A stretch of 64,000 bases of DNA from Treponema sp. (GTDB lineage Bacteria; Spirochaetota; Spirochaetia; Treponematales; Treponemataceae). Every line of letters starts with the position of its first letter. Position 1 is the first letter of the stretch. Positions 20,014 through 29,953 of this stretch are shown in pieces. The stretch is taken from assembly GCA_022010055.1 (NCBI GenBank), contig CP091737.1:186001-250000 (forward strand). The letters are read 5' to 3'. The notes under the pieces are model-generated. The model saw only the letters and a list, made by a program, of their open reading frames with translations, did not search any database and was not told the origin of the DNA. Both the position numbers and the translations under genes were made by a program.

Positions 20014-21542
20014 CTAGCGCGCATATTCTATGATTCTGGTTTCACGAATCATTGTTATGCGGATTCGTCCAGGATATTTCAAGTCGTTTCAATCTGCTTC
20101 GCGATATTTGAAGCCAGCTGCTTGACTTCGTTGTCGGCAACTTTTTCGTTGTTCACAAGAATTCTAAGCTCTCGGCCTGCCTGAATCGCATAGGCTTTTT
20201 CAACGCCTTCAAATCCTTCTGCTATTGCTTCAAGATTTTCAAGACGTTTTACATAATTGTCGATTGTTTCGCGTCTTGCTCCCGGCCGGGCGGCAGATAT
20301 CGCATCCGCAATCTGAACAATAATCGCTTCTGTGGTGGCGGCTTCAATGTCGTTGTGGTGCGCCGCGATTGCGTTGATAACTTTTGAGTCTTCACCCATT
20401 TCGTGCCATTTCCGCGCCGACTTCTGCGTGGTTCTGGTCGCTGTCGTTTTCTGCGCCCTTTCCAATATCGTGAAGAATCGCCGCTCTTTTTGCAAGGTCA
20501 CGGTCTGCCCCGATTTCAGCGGCGATAATAGAAGCTACTGTTGCAACTTCCTTTGAATGTGACAGCACGTTCTGACCGTAAGAAGTCCTGAAATACAGTC
20601 GGCCGAGCGCCCGTATTCCTTCTGTCGGCATATTGTGTATGCCTAAATCGAACAGGGCCTTTTCGCCTTCCTCGTAAATCTTGTTCTGGATTTCGCGGGT
20701 AACTTTCTGAACGATTTCTTCGATTCTTGCCGGATGAATTCGTCCGTCTGAAATAAGTCTTTCGAGCGACTGTTTGCAATTTCCTTGCGTACCGGATCAA
20801 AGCACGAAATGACAACTGCTTCAGGAGTGTCGTCAATGATGATGTCTACGCCTGTAAGAGTTTCCAGCGCGCGGATGTTTCGTCCTTCGCGGCCAATGAT
20901 TCTTCCCTTCATTTCATCGCTTGGAAGTGAAACCGTAGTTACAGTGATGTCGCTTGTGGTTTCCGGCGCGATTCTCTGGATTGCGGTGACAAGAACTTCC
21001 CTGGCCTTCTTTTCTGCGGTAAGCTGCGCTTCCTGCTCAATCTTGTTAAGAAGAGCCTGGGCATCGTGCCTGGCGTCATTTTCAAGGTTCTTGATAATCA
21101 GCTCTTTAGCTTCCTGCGCAGAAAGACCTGAAATTCGTTCAAGCTCCTTTCGGTATTCTTCTTCCTGGGCTGTAACAACCGCTTCGCGCTTTTTCATTGT
21201 TACAAGGCGTTCGTCGCAGTCTTTTTCTCTTTTTTCGAGTTCTGCGGCTTTCTGGTCAATCAGTTCTTCTTTTTTGTTTACGCGCGCTTCATATCTCTGT
21301 ACTTCTGCGCGGCGTTCGCGGTTTTCTCTTTCCTGCTGGTTACGTTCACGAATGAGTTCATCTTTTGCGTTTAGCAAAATTTCTTTTTTCTGAGCTTCAG
21401 CTTCTTTAATTGCGTCCTGTTTTACACGTTCTGCTTTTTGTTCTGATGCAGATAGTTGAAATCTGGCGTACAGCCACCGAATTGTCCATCCAAGAACGAT
21501 TCCAGCAATAGGGAGAATGATGAATATCAGTATATTCGGCAT
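20014..21542 (-). CDS. rny: Ribonuclease Y
   Basis: Membrane-anchored endoribonuclease that starts mRNA decay. N-terminal anchor ILIFIILPIAGIVLGW, a long charged coiled coil (about residues 30-170), KH domain (SDEMKGRIIGREGRNIRALE) and HD domain (ILHDIGKG, then AIAAHHNDIE). Three frame breaks occur: one A lost near 20780, two A lost near 20400 (ARKMGED restored) and one G lost near 20082. Repair gives the family C-terminus IRITMIRETR...EYAR, stop 20014-20016, and exactly 510 aa, the normal length. The start ATG 21542 has GAGGAG upstream. The essential-type function argues that the breaks are sequence errors. Confidence 0.95.
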
Positions 21543-21760
21543 TTTTGTCTCCTCATTATTTTTGAAATAGTTCAAATATCATTATAAAATATGAGATATT
21601 CGTTGTCAAATATGTATATAGTAGAAAATATTAAAAATTTTACGTGTAATTCGCGCGGTTCTGTCTTTAGGTGGCGGTTTGCCGCAAAAAATAAATTTAT
21701 CCGCCGCAAAGACCTGTGCAATGATGGATGATTTCCGGGACGCTTTGCGACGGAGGCTGT

Positions 21761-22374
21761 TTATCCGTAAATTGGTTCAAAATCTTCGGCAGGATGACCG
21801 CAGATTGGACATATAAAATCTGTCGGAAGCTCAGGATTCATGTATTCGTATCCGCAGATTTTGCATCTCCAGCCGATTATTTTCTTTTGGGTGTTTACGC
21901 TTGTTTTTGGCTTCAGTTTGTTCTGGTAGTCGGCGTATGTAAGCGGCGGCTTATCCCCTGTGATGAAGGCGTCTTGAATTTCCGCAATAAAAAGCGTGTG
22001 GCTTTCCAGGTTTTCGCTTGAGATGACTTTGCATTTTAAAACCGAGCATACGGATTCCTTGATGAACGGGCAGCCGTTTGAGTCTGTCTCGTGGGGAAAA
22101 TTCGCGAATTTGTCTGTGTTTTTTCCGCTTTGCAGTCCAAAATGCTTTATAAGGTCGAAAGAGCAGGAATTGTCCAGGATTGAAAGGCTGAAAACTCCAG
22201 AAGATTTAAGCATTTCGCAGGTAAGGTTCTGGTTTAATAATGACACGGCGATTCTTGTCGGGCTGTTTGCGACCTGAATGCAGGTGTTTGTTATGCAGGC
22301 GTTGATTTGCCGCCGTGGCAAGTTCCAAGAACGAACACTCCGTAAGAAATGTTGTAAAGAGCCTTGTTATCCAT
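21761..22374 (-). CDS. Flavoprotein with C-terminal rubredoxin domain
   Basis: Flavin-reductase-like domain (about residues 1-145) fused to a rubredoxin domain with CKICGY and CPICGHPAEDF near the end, as in the high-molecular-weight rubredoxin (Hrb/flavoredoxin) group used for oxygen and NO detoxification by anaerobes. One A is missing near 22310 (GGCAAAT to GGCAAAAT), joining MDNKALYNISYGVFVLGT to INACITNTCIQV; repaired length 204 aa. ATG 22374 follows GGAGG. The partner (a flavodiiron protein) is not in the window. Confidence 0.9.
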
Positions 22375-22421
22375 ACTTTACCTCCAGAAAATCTTGTTTT
22401 ATCAATTTTGTTATATACTTT

Positions 22422-22451
22422 AATTTAGCAGCGCATATTGAATTTTGTCAA
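22422..22451 (-). promoter_or_regulatory. Promoter of the rubredoxin-flavoprotein gene
   Basis: On the minus strand TTGACA (22451-22446) and TAAATT (22427-22422) with an 18-base spacer, about 50 bases ahead of the start codon. Confidence 0.5.
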
Positions 22452-22521
22452 ATAAAATCGCTTCTGTTTGTCTTGAGCGGTCTGGATGATTTTTTTTGTC
22501 CGGTTGTGTATATTTATGTAA

Positions 22522-22719
22522 CCCGAATGTCGAGTTTTTTGTAAAAAGAATAAAAGCGCAGGCAGATTTGCAATTTGTGAAGATTTTTGGCGATTGAATT
22601 AATAAAAGTGCGGAGCACCCGAATTAATACAAGCGTAGCGCGAGCCAAATCCATCTGAGCAAATTGAAAATCTGCCGAGAGCGTTCTTTCATAATTTGCA
22701 AAAAAAACTCGAAATTAAG
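22522..22719 (-). repeat. Dispersed repeat, copy 2, with terminal inverted repeats
   Basis: The core 22556-22719 is the reverse complement of 14297-14458. Here the unit is bounded by related ends CCGAATGTCGAGTTTTTT (22523 onward) and, on the other strand, CCTTAATTTCGAGTTTTTTT, so it resembles a miniature inverted-repeat element of about 200 bp. No coding frame is conserved. It accounts for most of the gap 22375-22739. Confidence 0.8.
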
Positions 22720-22739
22720 GCTATGTTAAAGAGGTTTTT

Positions 22740-23216
22740 ATGGGTGATTTTAAGATTCGGAAAGCAGAAAAAGAAGATATTTCGGTGCTGAAGGAACTGA
22801 TTTTGGGACTTGCCAGGCACGAAAGGCGTCCTCAGGATGTTACCGGCTCAGAGCAAAGAATGTGCTTCTGGCTTTTTGAGCGGAAAATCGCGTCCGCCCT
22901 GATTGCGGAACTTGATGGAATTGCCATGGGATATGCAATTTATTATCCGGTTTACGGTTCTTACGCTGCGAGCGCAAGAGTTCATATTGAAGATATTTTC
23001 ATCAAGCCTGAATTTCAGGGCAATGGCTATGGAACAAAATTGCTTTCCTTTATCTGCAGGTCTGTTCTGGCGGAAGGTTTTTCCGGAATGGAATGGAATG
23101 CGCTGGATTTTAACGAAAAATCAATCGGCTATTATTTAAAGCTGGGCGCAAAAATAGAAAAGGGCAGGACTTACTTTAGTTTTTCTGAAGAAAATATGAA
23201 AAAACTTGAAAAATAA
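22740..23216 (+). CDS. GNAT-family N-acetyltransferase
   Basis: 158 aa with the acetyl-CoA loop region HIEDIFIKPEFQGNGYGTKL (Q-x-x-G-x-G variant QGNGYG) and the final motif FNEKSIGYYLKLGAK. It is close to the diamine/spermidine-type acetyltransferase architecture, but the acceptor is not determinable. ATG 22740 has AAGAGG upstream. It stands next to the dispersed repeat. Confidence 0.88.
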   Translation: MGDFKIRKAEKEDISVLKELILGLARHERRPQDVTGSEQRMCFWLFERKIASALIAELDGIAMGYAIYYPVYGSYAASARVHIEDIFIKPEFQGNGYGTKLLSFICRSVLAEGFSGMEWNALDFNEKSIGYYLKLGAKIEKGRTYFSFSEENMKKLEK

Positions 23217-23296
23217 TTTTTTCCCGGACGCTTTAATTATGACTGCGTTTTGGGTATATTTATAAAATGTGATTTTTAGACATATCAGGGGTTGTT

Positions 23297-24327
23297 ATGA
23301 ACTGCGATTTTATTAAGAAACTTGCCATTCCTTCAGAGATTAAGGAAATGTTTCCGGTTACAAAGAAATGGAAAACACTGTCGCTGAGCGGCAAAAACAG
23401 ATTGAGTCGATTTTTGAAGGAAAAGATGACAGAAAGCTTCTGATTATAGGTCCATGCTCGGCGGACAACGAAGACAGCGTTCTTGATTATATTTCAAGGC
23501 TTGTAAAAGTTCAGGAAAAAGTAAAGGATAAGATTTTTATTATTCCCCGGATTTACACAAATAAACCGCGCACAACCGGCGAAGGCTACAAGGGAATGCT
23601 TCATCAGCCTGACCCGACGGAAAAACCTGATTTGGTGAAGGGGATAATAGCAACCCGCCACATGCATATGCGGGCTTTAAAGGAAACCGGTTTTTCCTGC
23701 GCGGACGAAATGCTTTATCCGGAAAACTATAAGTATCTGGATGATATTCTGGCGTATGTGGCAATCGGCGCGCGTTCTGTGGAAGACCAGCAGCACAGGC
23801 TTGTCGCAAGCGGAATCAACGTTCCTGTTGGCATGAAAAATCCTACTTCCGGCGATTATTCGGTTATGATGAATGCAATCCATGCGGCGCAGGGACATCA
23901 CACGTTCATTTACCGCGGCTGGGAAGTTCATTCGCACGGAAATGCTCATTGCCATGCGATTCTTCGCGGCTATACAAACAAGATGGGAAAATCCCGCCCG
24001 AACTATCACTATGAAGATATAATCCGTCTTTGCGACGTTTATGATTCAAGCCCGGAACTTAAAAATCCGGCGGTCATTGTTGACTGCAATCATTCAAATT
24101 CCGGAAAAAATCCTTTTGAGCAGCCTAGGATTGTAAACGATGTGCTGAATTCAGCAAAACACAGCGACCGCATTGCAAAGCTCGTAAAAGGATTCATGGT
24201 GGAAAGCTATATTGAAGACGGAAGCCAGAAACCGGGCGAAGGCTGCTACGGAAAATCAATTACAGACGCATGCCTTGGCTGGGAAAAAACTGAAAAAATG
24301 ATTTACGGCATTGCAGAGTCGTTGTAA
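23297..24327 (+). CDS. 3-deoxy-7-phosphoheptulonate (DAHP) synthase, class I
   Basis: First step of aromatic amino acid synthesis (phosphoenolpyruvate plus erythrose-4-phosphate). AroFGH-type blocks: LLIIGPCSADNEDSVLDY, PRTTGEGYKGM, GARSVEDQQHR, GMKNPTSGD and VDCNHSNSGKNP. The main frame opens at 23368, but restoring one A near 23364 joins it to an ATG at 23297 (MNCDFIKKL...PSEIKEMFPV), giving 343 aa, the usual size. The shikimate kinase of the same pathway lies at 50325-50897. Feedback-inhibiting amino acid is not predictable with confidence. Confidence 0.95.
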
Positions 24328-24368
24328 TGTCAAAAAATATAAATTTATTATTTGGGAAAAGTTGAACT

Positions 24369-25679
24369 ATGGAAAAAATTGTAATCGGAAATCCGTTTGT
24401 TATTATTTTTACGGCAGGAACTTTGGTCAGTTTTTTAATAAATCATGTTCTTGAATTTGTTGACTGGCGGGCGCGCGTAAAAAACGGTGGAAAACTTCCT
24501 GATGAGCTGAATGGTTTTCCTGAATCTTCGGTTTTTGACACAAAAAAACTCGCTTCAATCAATGCGTATGAAAATGCAAAATATTTTTTCTGGATTCCCG
24601 GCTCTCTGGCGTCGGTTTTTCTTGCGCTGGCGCTTGTTTTTTCCGGCTTTTATCCATGGCTTTTTAATGTTGTCTGCCGTTTTACAGGTTTTCCGAACGG
24701 TTACTGGTCAACCTTTTTCTGCGCGTTCTGTTTTTCTGTTCTTGCCGGAATTCCAGAAGGAATTCTTGATATTCCGTTTGAGCTGATAAAAGAATTTAAG
24801 ATTGAAAAAGCTTTTGGCTTTTCAAAAATGACGATAAAGCTGTGGATTGCGGACCAAATTAAGGGAATTGCTATGTCGCTGGTTCTTTCGGCGGTTCTGG
24901 TTGCCGCGATGGTTGGAATTTTGGTTGCTTTTCCGCATGGCTGGTGGATTTTTCTTACAATCGTTCTTTTTGCGTTCACTTTTATAATGCAGATTCTTTA
25001 TCCGCTGGTAATAGCCCCGATTTTTAATAAATTTTCTCCGCTGGAGGAAGGCGAGCTTAAGACAAGGATAACTGAGCTTATGCAGAATCTTGGATTTAAG
25101 TCTTCGGGAATTTTTGTTATGGATGCATCAAAAAGAAGCGGACATTCAAACGCGTATTTTGGCGGAATCGGAAAATCCAAGCGGATTGTGCTTTACGATA
25201 CGCTTATAAAACAGCTTACAACAGACGAGCTTGTGGCGGTTCTTGGCCACGAGCTGGGGCATTACAAGCTTCATCATATTATTCGCCGCTTCTGCGTTTT
25301 AATTCCTGTTGAATTTGCGTTGATGTTCATTCTGTACAAAATTGCGCAGTCAACATCGATTTATACCGGTTTTGGTTTTGCTCTGACTGGAATAAAGGTT
25401 GAATCAGTTCAGTTTATCGGTCTGTTTCTTGCAAGCCTTGTTGCAGGTTCTCTTTCTGAAATTTCTTCACCGCTGCGTAATTTTTCCAGCCGTAAGGACG
25501 AATTTGCCGCAGATAAATTTTCGGCGGAGCTTACCGGCCATCCTGAGCATCTGATTTCTGCGCTTATAAAACTTAACAGCGAAAATCTTAGCGAGCTTGT
25601 TCCGCCGAAAATTTATGTCGCATGGAACTATAATCATCCGAGCCTTGTGGAAAGGGTGGAAGCCCTGAAAAAATTATAA
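24369..25679 (+). CDS. M48-family metalloprotease (Ste24/CAAX prenyl protease type)
   Basis: Integral-membrane zinc protease, 436 aa. The zinc motif is VLGHELGHYKLHH (HExxH, about residue 291) with the third ligand in RKDEFAADKFSAEL. Several membrane segments precede it, as in Ste24-type enzymes. In bacteria the group is usually linked to membrane protein quality control; prenylation is not expected. ATG 24369 is 42 bases after the DAHP synthase stop. Confidence 0.9.
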   Translation: MEKIVIGNPFVIIFTAGTLVSFLINHVLEFVDWRARVKNGGKLPDELNGFPESSVFDTKKLASINAYENAKYFFWIPGSLASVFLALALVFSGFYPWLFNVVCRFTGFPNGYWSTFFCAFCFSVLAGIPEGILDIPFELIKEFKIEKAFGFSKMTIKLWIADQIKGIAMSLVLSAVLVAAMVGILVAFPHGWWIFLTIVLFAFTFIMQILYPLVIAPIFNKFSPLEEGELKTRITELMQNLGFKSSGIFVMDASKRSGHSNAYFGGIGKSKRIVLYDTLIKQLTTDELVAVLGHELGHYKLHHIIRRFCVLIPVEFALMFILYKIAQSTSIYTGFGFALTGIKVESVQFIGLFLASLVAGSLSEISSPLRNFSSRKDEFAADKFSAELTGHPEHLISALIKLNSENLSELVPPKIYVAWNYNHPSLVERVEALKKL

Positions 25680-25703
25680 AGTCCAATCCGGCGGCGGAAT
25701 CTG

Positions 25704-26912
25704 CTATGTATTTGATCTAATCGCCGCGCCCGGTTGTTCTTCGATGTGAAGGCAGTCCAGAGAATCCCTGGTTGTTGAAAGAACTTTTTTTATGCGCGCA
25801 AGGCATAATTCCGCTATGCTATGGAATCTTCCGGGATTTTCAATTTTTTCCGGTTTCTGAATGAGCATGCACTTTCTTGTGCCTCCGTCCAGCCGGTTCT
25901 GCTCGATTGTCGCTTCCAGCGTTGAGCCGCTTCCTGCGAAAAAATCCATTATCGTAATGTCGTCCGGCATATTTACAATTTGTATAAAATGCTGAATCAG
26001 GTTTACAGGTTTTGGATTGTCAAAGGATTTTTTTTCGCAAAGAAGCTCGTCCAGATGTTTCTGGGCTTTGCGTGTGCTTTCTGCGCCGTCTATTATATTT
26101 CTTGGAATTATTTCAACTTTTTCGCCGTTAAAAACTTTTTTTCGCGGAACATTTGAAAATTCCGGGGCTTTTCCCCAGTAAATTTTATCTTCTTTTATAA
26201 GCTGTTTCATTTCTGCTTCGGGAATAAGCCATTGTCGTTTCCAGCGGATTCCTCCCGGAGAAACAATTTCGTAGTAGTTTTCGCTTTTCGGGTTTGAACG
26301 TTTTTCGTTAAAACTTATGCTTCCTGAAAACCATGCGCCCCTTCTGTCGCCGTCGGCATTGCTTGTGGCCCAGCCTGTCTGCTCAAAATCCGAAAACTCT
26401 TTCAGTTTTTTCTTGTTTTTTGCGTAGCAAAGGTTTGACTGCTGCAGAGTGCGGCTCCACTTGTCTTTTTTTCCTTTTCCGTGAAGCCACATAAAATCGT
26501 TTACAAAATTGTTTTCCCCGAAAATCTGGTCGCAAAGGATTTTAAGCAGATGAACCTGGCTTTGACCAATCGCAATGAATATGCATCCTGAATCTTTTAA
26601 AAGTTCCCTGGCGGCGCAGAGCCTTCGTCGCATAAAGCTTAGCCATTCATCGGTCTGCATATTGTCGCGGTAGGTGAAATTTTTTCCTGTGTTGTATGGC
26701 GGGTCTGTGTAGATTAAGTCTATTTTTTCCCTGTATTCCGAAAGCAGCAGTTTTAGCGCCGGATAGTTATCTCCTTCTATAAATGTGTGGCGGATGCCAC
26801 TCTGTGCTGCTGAAAAATCTATGGTTTCATCTTTTTTTAGTATGAAATGCTGTGAAATGTCTTTTACGTCTGCTTTTTCTGAAAAATCGGTCCATGAAAT
26901 TGAAAAACTCAT
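25704..26912 (-). CDS. Site-specific DNA methyltransferase (type III Mod-like), solitary
   Basis: 402 aa amino-methyltransferase of the beta arrangement. Catalytic motif IV is DLIYTDPPYNTGKNF (residue about 62) and the SAM motif FAGSGSTLEAT comes late (about residue 330). The sequence between them includes a variable target-recognition region. No restriction subunit is adjacent, so it is an orphan here. It is divergent from the PurH-like gene, 22 bases apart. The recognition site cannot be read from sequence. Confidence 0.88.
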   Translation of the reverse strand: MSFSISWTDFSEKADVKDISQHFILKKDETIDFSAAQSGIRHTFIEGDNYPALKLLLSEYREKIDLIYTDPPYNTGKNFTYRDNMQTDEWLSFMRRRLCAARELLKDSGCIFIAIGQSQVHLLKILCDQIFGENNFVNDFMWLHGKGKKDKWSRTLQQSNLCYAKNKKKLKEFSDFEQTGWATSNADGDRRGAWFSGSISFNEKRSNPKSENYYEIVSPGGIRWKRQWLIPEAEMKQLIKEDKIYWGKAPEFSNVPRKKVFNGEKVEIIPRNIIDGAESTRKAQKHLDELLCEKKSFDNPKPVNLIQHFIQIVNMPDDITIMDFFAGSGSTLEATIEQNRLDGGTRKCMLIQKPEKIENPGRFHSIAELCLARIKKVLSTTRDSLDCLHIEEQPGAAIRSNT

Positions 26913-26934
26913 TTTTACAGTATATTATAGCTTT

Positions 26935-28551
26935 ATGAAAAAAAAAGCGATTCTTTATAATTCAAATTTTGAAAAGCTTGCAACTTTGGCGCAGTATTTG
27001 GTTCACGATGACTGGGAAATTCTTTCTGCCGGCGATACGGCTAAATTTCTTCAGGAAAACAATATTCCATATACTTACACAAAGCAGCTTGAATATAACC
27101 CGAATTCCGATGACAACTTTATAAGCCTGTCCCATTCGGTTCTTGCGGCAGGAAGAAATCTTCTTTCAAGTTCGTTTTCAACAGATTTTGTGGTTAATCT
27201 TGTCTGCATCAATGTTGAGCCGGTTTTTCATAAGCTGAATGATTTTCTGGAAGTTGAAAAAAGCTATAACTCAATTGAGCTGAAAGAAATGGCTCTGCTT
27301 GCCTCCGCTGCAAAAAATTATATGAATGTCCTTGTTCTTTGCGACTCCGCGGACTATCAGGATGCGATTGTTCAGATGAAAAACGACAGCATTTCAACTG
27401 AGTTCAGGCTTTATCTTGCGGCAAAGGCGTTGAACCAGATTTCTGCCTGTTCCGCGGCAAATGCTCTTTCAATTTCCCAATCTATGGATGTGAATTCTTG
27501 TCCGCCGTACCTTATGATTCCATTTAAATTTGCAGGAAGGCTTCATCACGGTTCTAACGACCATCAGAGCGCATTCCTTTATTCTTTGAATGACAAACTC
27601 GGCGCTCTTTCCGGAATGAAAAAAATTCAGGGAAAGGAAATGAATTTTAACCTTTACGAAAACTGTTTTGCCGCGTGGAAGGCAATCAGCATTTTTACAA
27701 AGATTTTAAAAAGTCCGTTTACGGTTGACAGCGTTGACTGCAACAATTATCCGTTTACAACTCAGTTTACTCCGGCCGCAACTTCTGTGTTTACGATTGG
27801 AATAAAAAATTCAAATCCGATAGGCGCTTCTCTTGGTGGAACGCTTTTGGAATCTTTTAGAAAAACCTATTCTTGCGAGCCGGATTCCTTTAAGGGCTCA
27901 ACATTCGGATGCAGCTCTGTTGTTGACGGGGAAACCGCGCGCGAACTTGTGAAGATTGATTTTCGTGCGATTATCGCGCCGGATTTTACAAAAGAAGCAA
28001 GGGAAATCTTTTCCGAAAGAAAAGATATGCGTCTTGTTATTGTCTCAAGGTTTATAAGCGGTTATTACGAAATGGCGGCGATTGACGGCGGAATTATGCT
28101 TCAGGAGCCTGATTCTAAAATGTTTACAAAACTTAGCGTGGTTACCCGGAAACGTCCTTCGCAGGCGCAGGTTGATTCAATGGCGTTTGGAATGCTGGTT
28201 GCAATGACCTGCAAGTCTGACGCGGCGGTCGTTGTGAATGATTTTTCTACAGTTGGAATTTCTGCCGGGAACACAAGCCGCAAAAGGGCTGTACGGTATG
28301 CGCTTCAGGATGCGAGCGAGTATTTTGAAAATAATCAGAATAATAATCTAATAAGTAAGGACCGGAATTCCGAAATTTTAATAAGCGATTCTGTCATTTA
28401 TTTTGATGAATACGTAAAAAAACTTGCGGATGTTGGAATCAAGGCGATTATTCAGACTGGTGGTGTTGACTGCGATGCGGAATTTATCCAGTATTGCAAC
28501 GAGCGCGACATTTCCATGATTTTTACCGGAATACAGCATTTGTCTGTTTAA
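26935..28551 (+). CDS. Divergent PurH-like protein (AICAR formyltransferase / IMP cyclohydrolase family)
   Basis: 538 aa, colinear with PurH from IMP cyclohydrolase-like N-terminus (ILSAGDTAKFLQENNIPYTY) to the AICARFT end (GIKAIIQTGGVD...SMIFTGIQHL). Key sites differ from known PurH: the KHxNPCG segment reads KNSNPIG (residues about 300), and the cyclohydrolase block RVKTLHPKIHGG is not present. It may be a divergent working enzyme of treponemes or a paralog with another role. ATG 26935; longer upstream readings run through the divergent promoter region. Confidence 0.75.
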   Translation: MKKKAILYNSNFEKLATLAQYLVHDDWEILSAGDTAKFLQENNIPYTYTKQLEYNPNSDDNFISLSHSVLAAGRNLLSSSFSTDFVVNLVCINVEPVFHKLNDFLEVEKSYNSIELKEMALLASAAKNYMNVLVLCDSADYQDAIVQMKNDSISTEFRLYLAAKALNQISACSAANALSISQSMDVNSCPPYLMIPFKFAGRLHHGSNDHQSAFLYSLNDKLGALSGMKKIQGKEMNFNLYENCFAAWKAISIFTKILKSPFTVDSVDCNNYPFTTQFTPAATSVFTIGIKNSNPIGASLGGTLLESFRKTYSCEPDSFKGSTFGCSSVVDGETARELVKIDFRAIIAPDFTKEAREIFSERKDMRLVIVSRFISGYYEMAAIDGGIMLQEPDSKMFTKLSVVTRKRPSQAQVDSMAFGMLVAMTCKSDAAVVVNDFSTVGISAGNTSRKRAVRYALQDASEYFENNQNNNLISKDRNSEILISDSVIYFDEYVKKLADVGIKAIIQTGGVDCDAEFIQYCNERDISMIFTGIQHLSV

Positions 28552-28574
28552 AATAAAATTTTCCCGAGGATTTT

Positions 28575-29645
28575 ATGCTTTACTATTTAGGTTCGTACCT
28601 TCAGAAGTTTTTTGGACCTGCGCGTCTTCTTCAGTCTTATGCGGTCTTGATAATTCTTGCCCTCTACAGCGGTTTTGTCCTTATGTATAGATTTTTGCCG
28701 AAATTTTACAGTGTGCTTCCTCATGACCGCGGCCGGGAATTTACGTTGACTGCGGAAGCGGCGAAGGGAAAACCGACTGGTGCCGGCGCTGTGTTTATAA
28801 CGGCTTTTGTGCTGCTTTGCATTGTTTTTGTTCCCATGAGCTGGAGGCAGTGCGGAATTCTTTTTCTTACCTGGATTACAATGCTGACAGGATTCTTAGA
28901 TGATAAAAGCATTTCCAGCTGGGGCGAATATTTGAAAGGCGCGCTTGATCTGCTGATAAGCATCGCGGCTTCTGTTCTTTTGTATTTTATTGCAAAATCT
29001 CAGTCTGCTGACGGAACAGTCTGTTTCTGGCTTCCGTTTGTTTCTCATCTTATTGTGGTGCATCCTGCGGTCTATATTTTGATTGGCGTAATTCTTCTGT
29101 GGGCTTCCATAAATACAACGAACTGCACAGATGGTGTTGACGGTTTGAGCGGAACGCTTGTTTTGATTGCGCTTATTACAATGGGAATAATTTTTTATTT
29201 TATTCTTGGCCATGTTGATATTTCAAAGTATCTTCTTGTTCCTAATTTGAAGGATGGCGCGAAATGGGCTCTTATGACGTTTACCCTTGCCGGGGTTCTT
29301 ACAGGATATTTGTGGCACAACGCCTATCCGAGCCATGTCCTGATGGGCGATGCCGGAAGCCGCGCTTTGGGATTTTTTATAGGATGCGCTATTCTTATAA
29401 GCGGAAATCCGCTTTTATGCCTGGCGACTTCTACAATCATCTTTTTGAACGGCGGAATGGGTCTGGTAAAAGTATTCCTTTTGCGGTTTTTTAACATCAG
29501 GATTTTTGAAAACATCCGTTTTCCTTTGCACGACCACATGAGAAAAAACCGCGGCTGGTCTGCGACCCAGGTTCTTCTGAAATTTATGATAATGCAGCTT
29601 TTAATAACTGTTGCGGTAATCGGTCTTTTCTTTAAAGTCCGTTGA
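28575..29645 (+). CDS. mraY: Phospho-N-acetylmuramoyl-pentapeptide transferase
   Basis: Makes lipid I for peptidoglycan in the inner membrane. Ten hydrophobic segments, FLDDKSI (Mg-binding Asp pair), TNCTDGVDGLSG, PSHVLMGDAGSRALG and the loop HDHMRKN identify it. At 356 aa it is complete. It lies 24 bases after the PurH-like gene and outside the usual division-cell-wall cluster. Confidence 0.95.
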   Translation: MLYYLGSYLQKFFGPARLLQSYAVLIILALYSGFVLMYRFLPKFYSVLPHDRGREFTLTAEAAKGKPTGAGAVFITAFVLLCIVFVPMSWRQCGILFLTWITMLTGFLDDKSISSWGEYLKGALDLLISIAASVLLYFIAKSQSADGTVCFWLPFVSHLIVVHPAVYILIGVILLWASINTTNCTDGVDGLSGTLVLIALITMGIIFYFILGHVDISKYLLVPNLKDGAKWALMTFTLAGVLTGYLWHNAYPSHVLMGDAGSRALGFFIGCAILISGNPLLCLATSTIIFLNGGMGLVKVFLLRFFNIRIFENIRFPLHDHMRKNRGWSATQVLLKFMIMQLLITVAVIGLFFKVR

Positions 29646-29699
29646 TTTGTGCGTGGGGATGAACTCAGGCCGCTTGCGTTGTGGTTTGGCAGATATAAA

Positions 29700-29737
29700 A
29701 AAAGACTGAAATTGAAAAAAATCAACTTCAGTCTTTT
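29700..29737. terminator. Bidirectional terminator between mraY and the lipoprotein gene
   Basis: AAAAGACTGAA pairs with TTCAGTCTTTT, with A and T runs on the two sides. In the minus direction it lies 19 bases beyond the second in-frame stop (29756) of the lipoprotein frame. Confidence 0.8.
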
Positions 29738-29953
29738 GAAAATGTTTCTTTTATATTAGTTTTCTGCAAAAAGTTTTTCGCCGATGATGTTATACAGAAT
29801 CCGTTTTTGGTTTAGTTTTGTAGAGGAATGTACCAACGTCAAGCTTTTTATGTAATTTTCAAACTGTCTGTCTGAATATTTTTCAAATTTGTTGAAGTTG
29901 TATATAAAAGTCCAAAGTGTTGATGTAAGGGAAATGGGCTTTGTCTTATTATC

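Noticed and set aside
20516..20836. Extra frame across RNase Y
   Set aside because: It is basic, low in hydrophobic structure and out of frame with the repaired RNase Y sequence.
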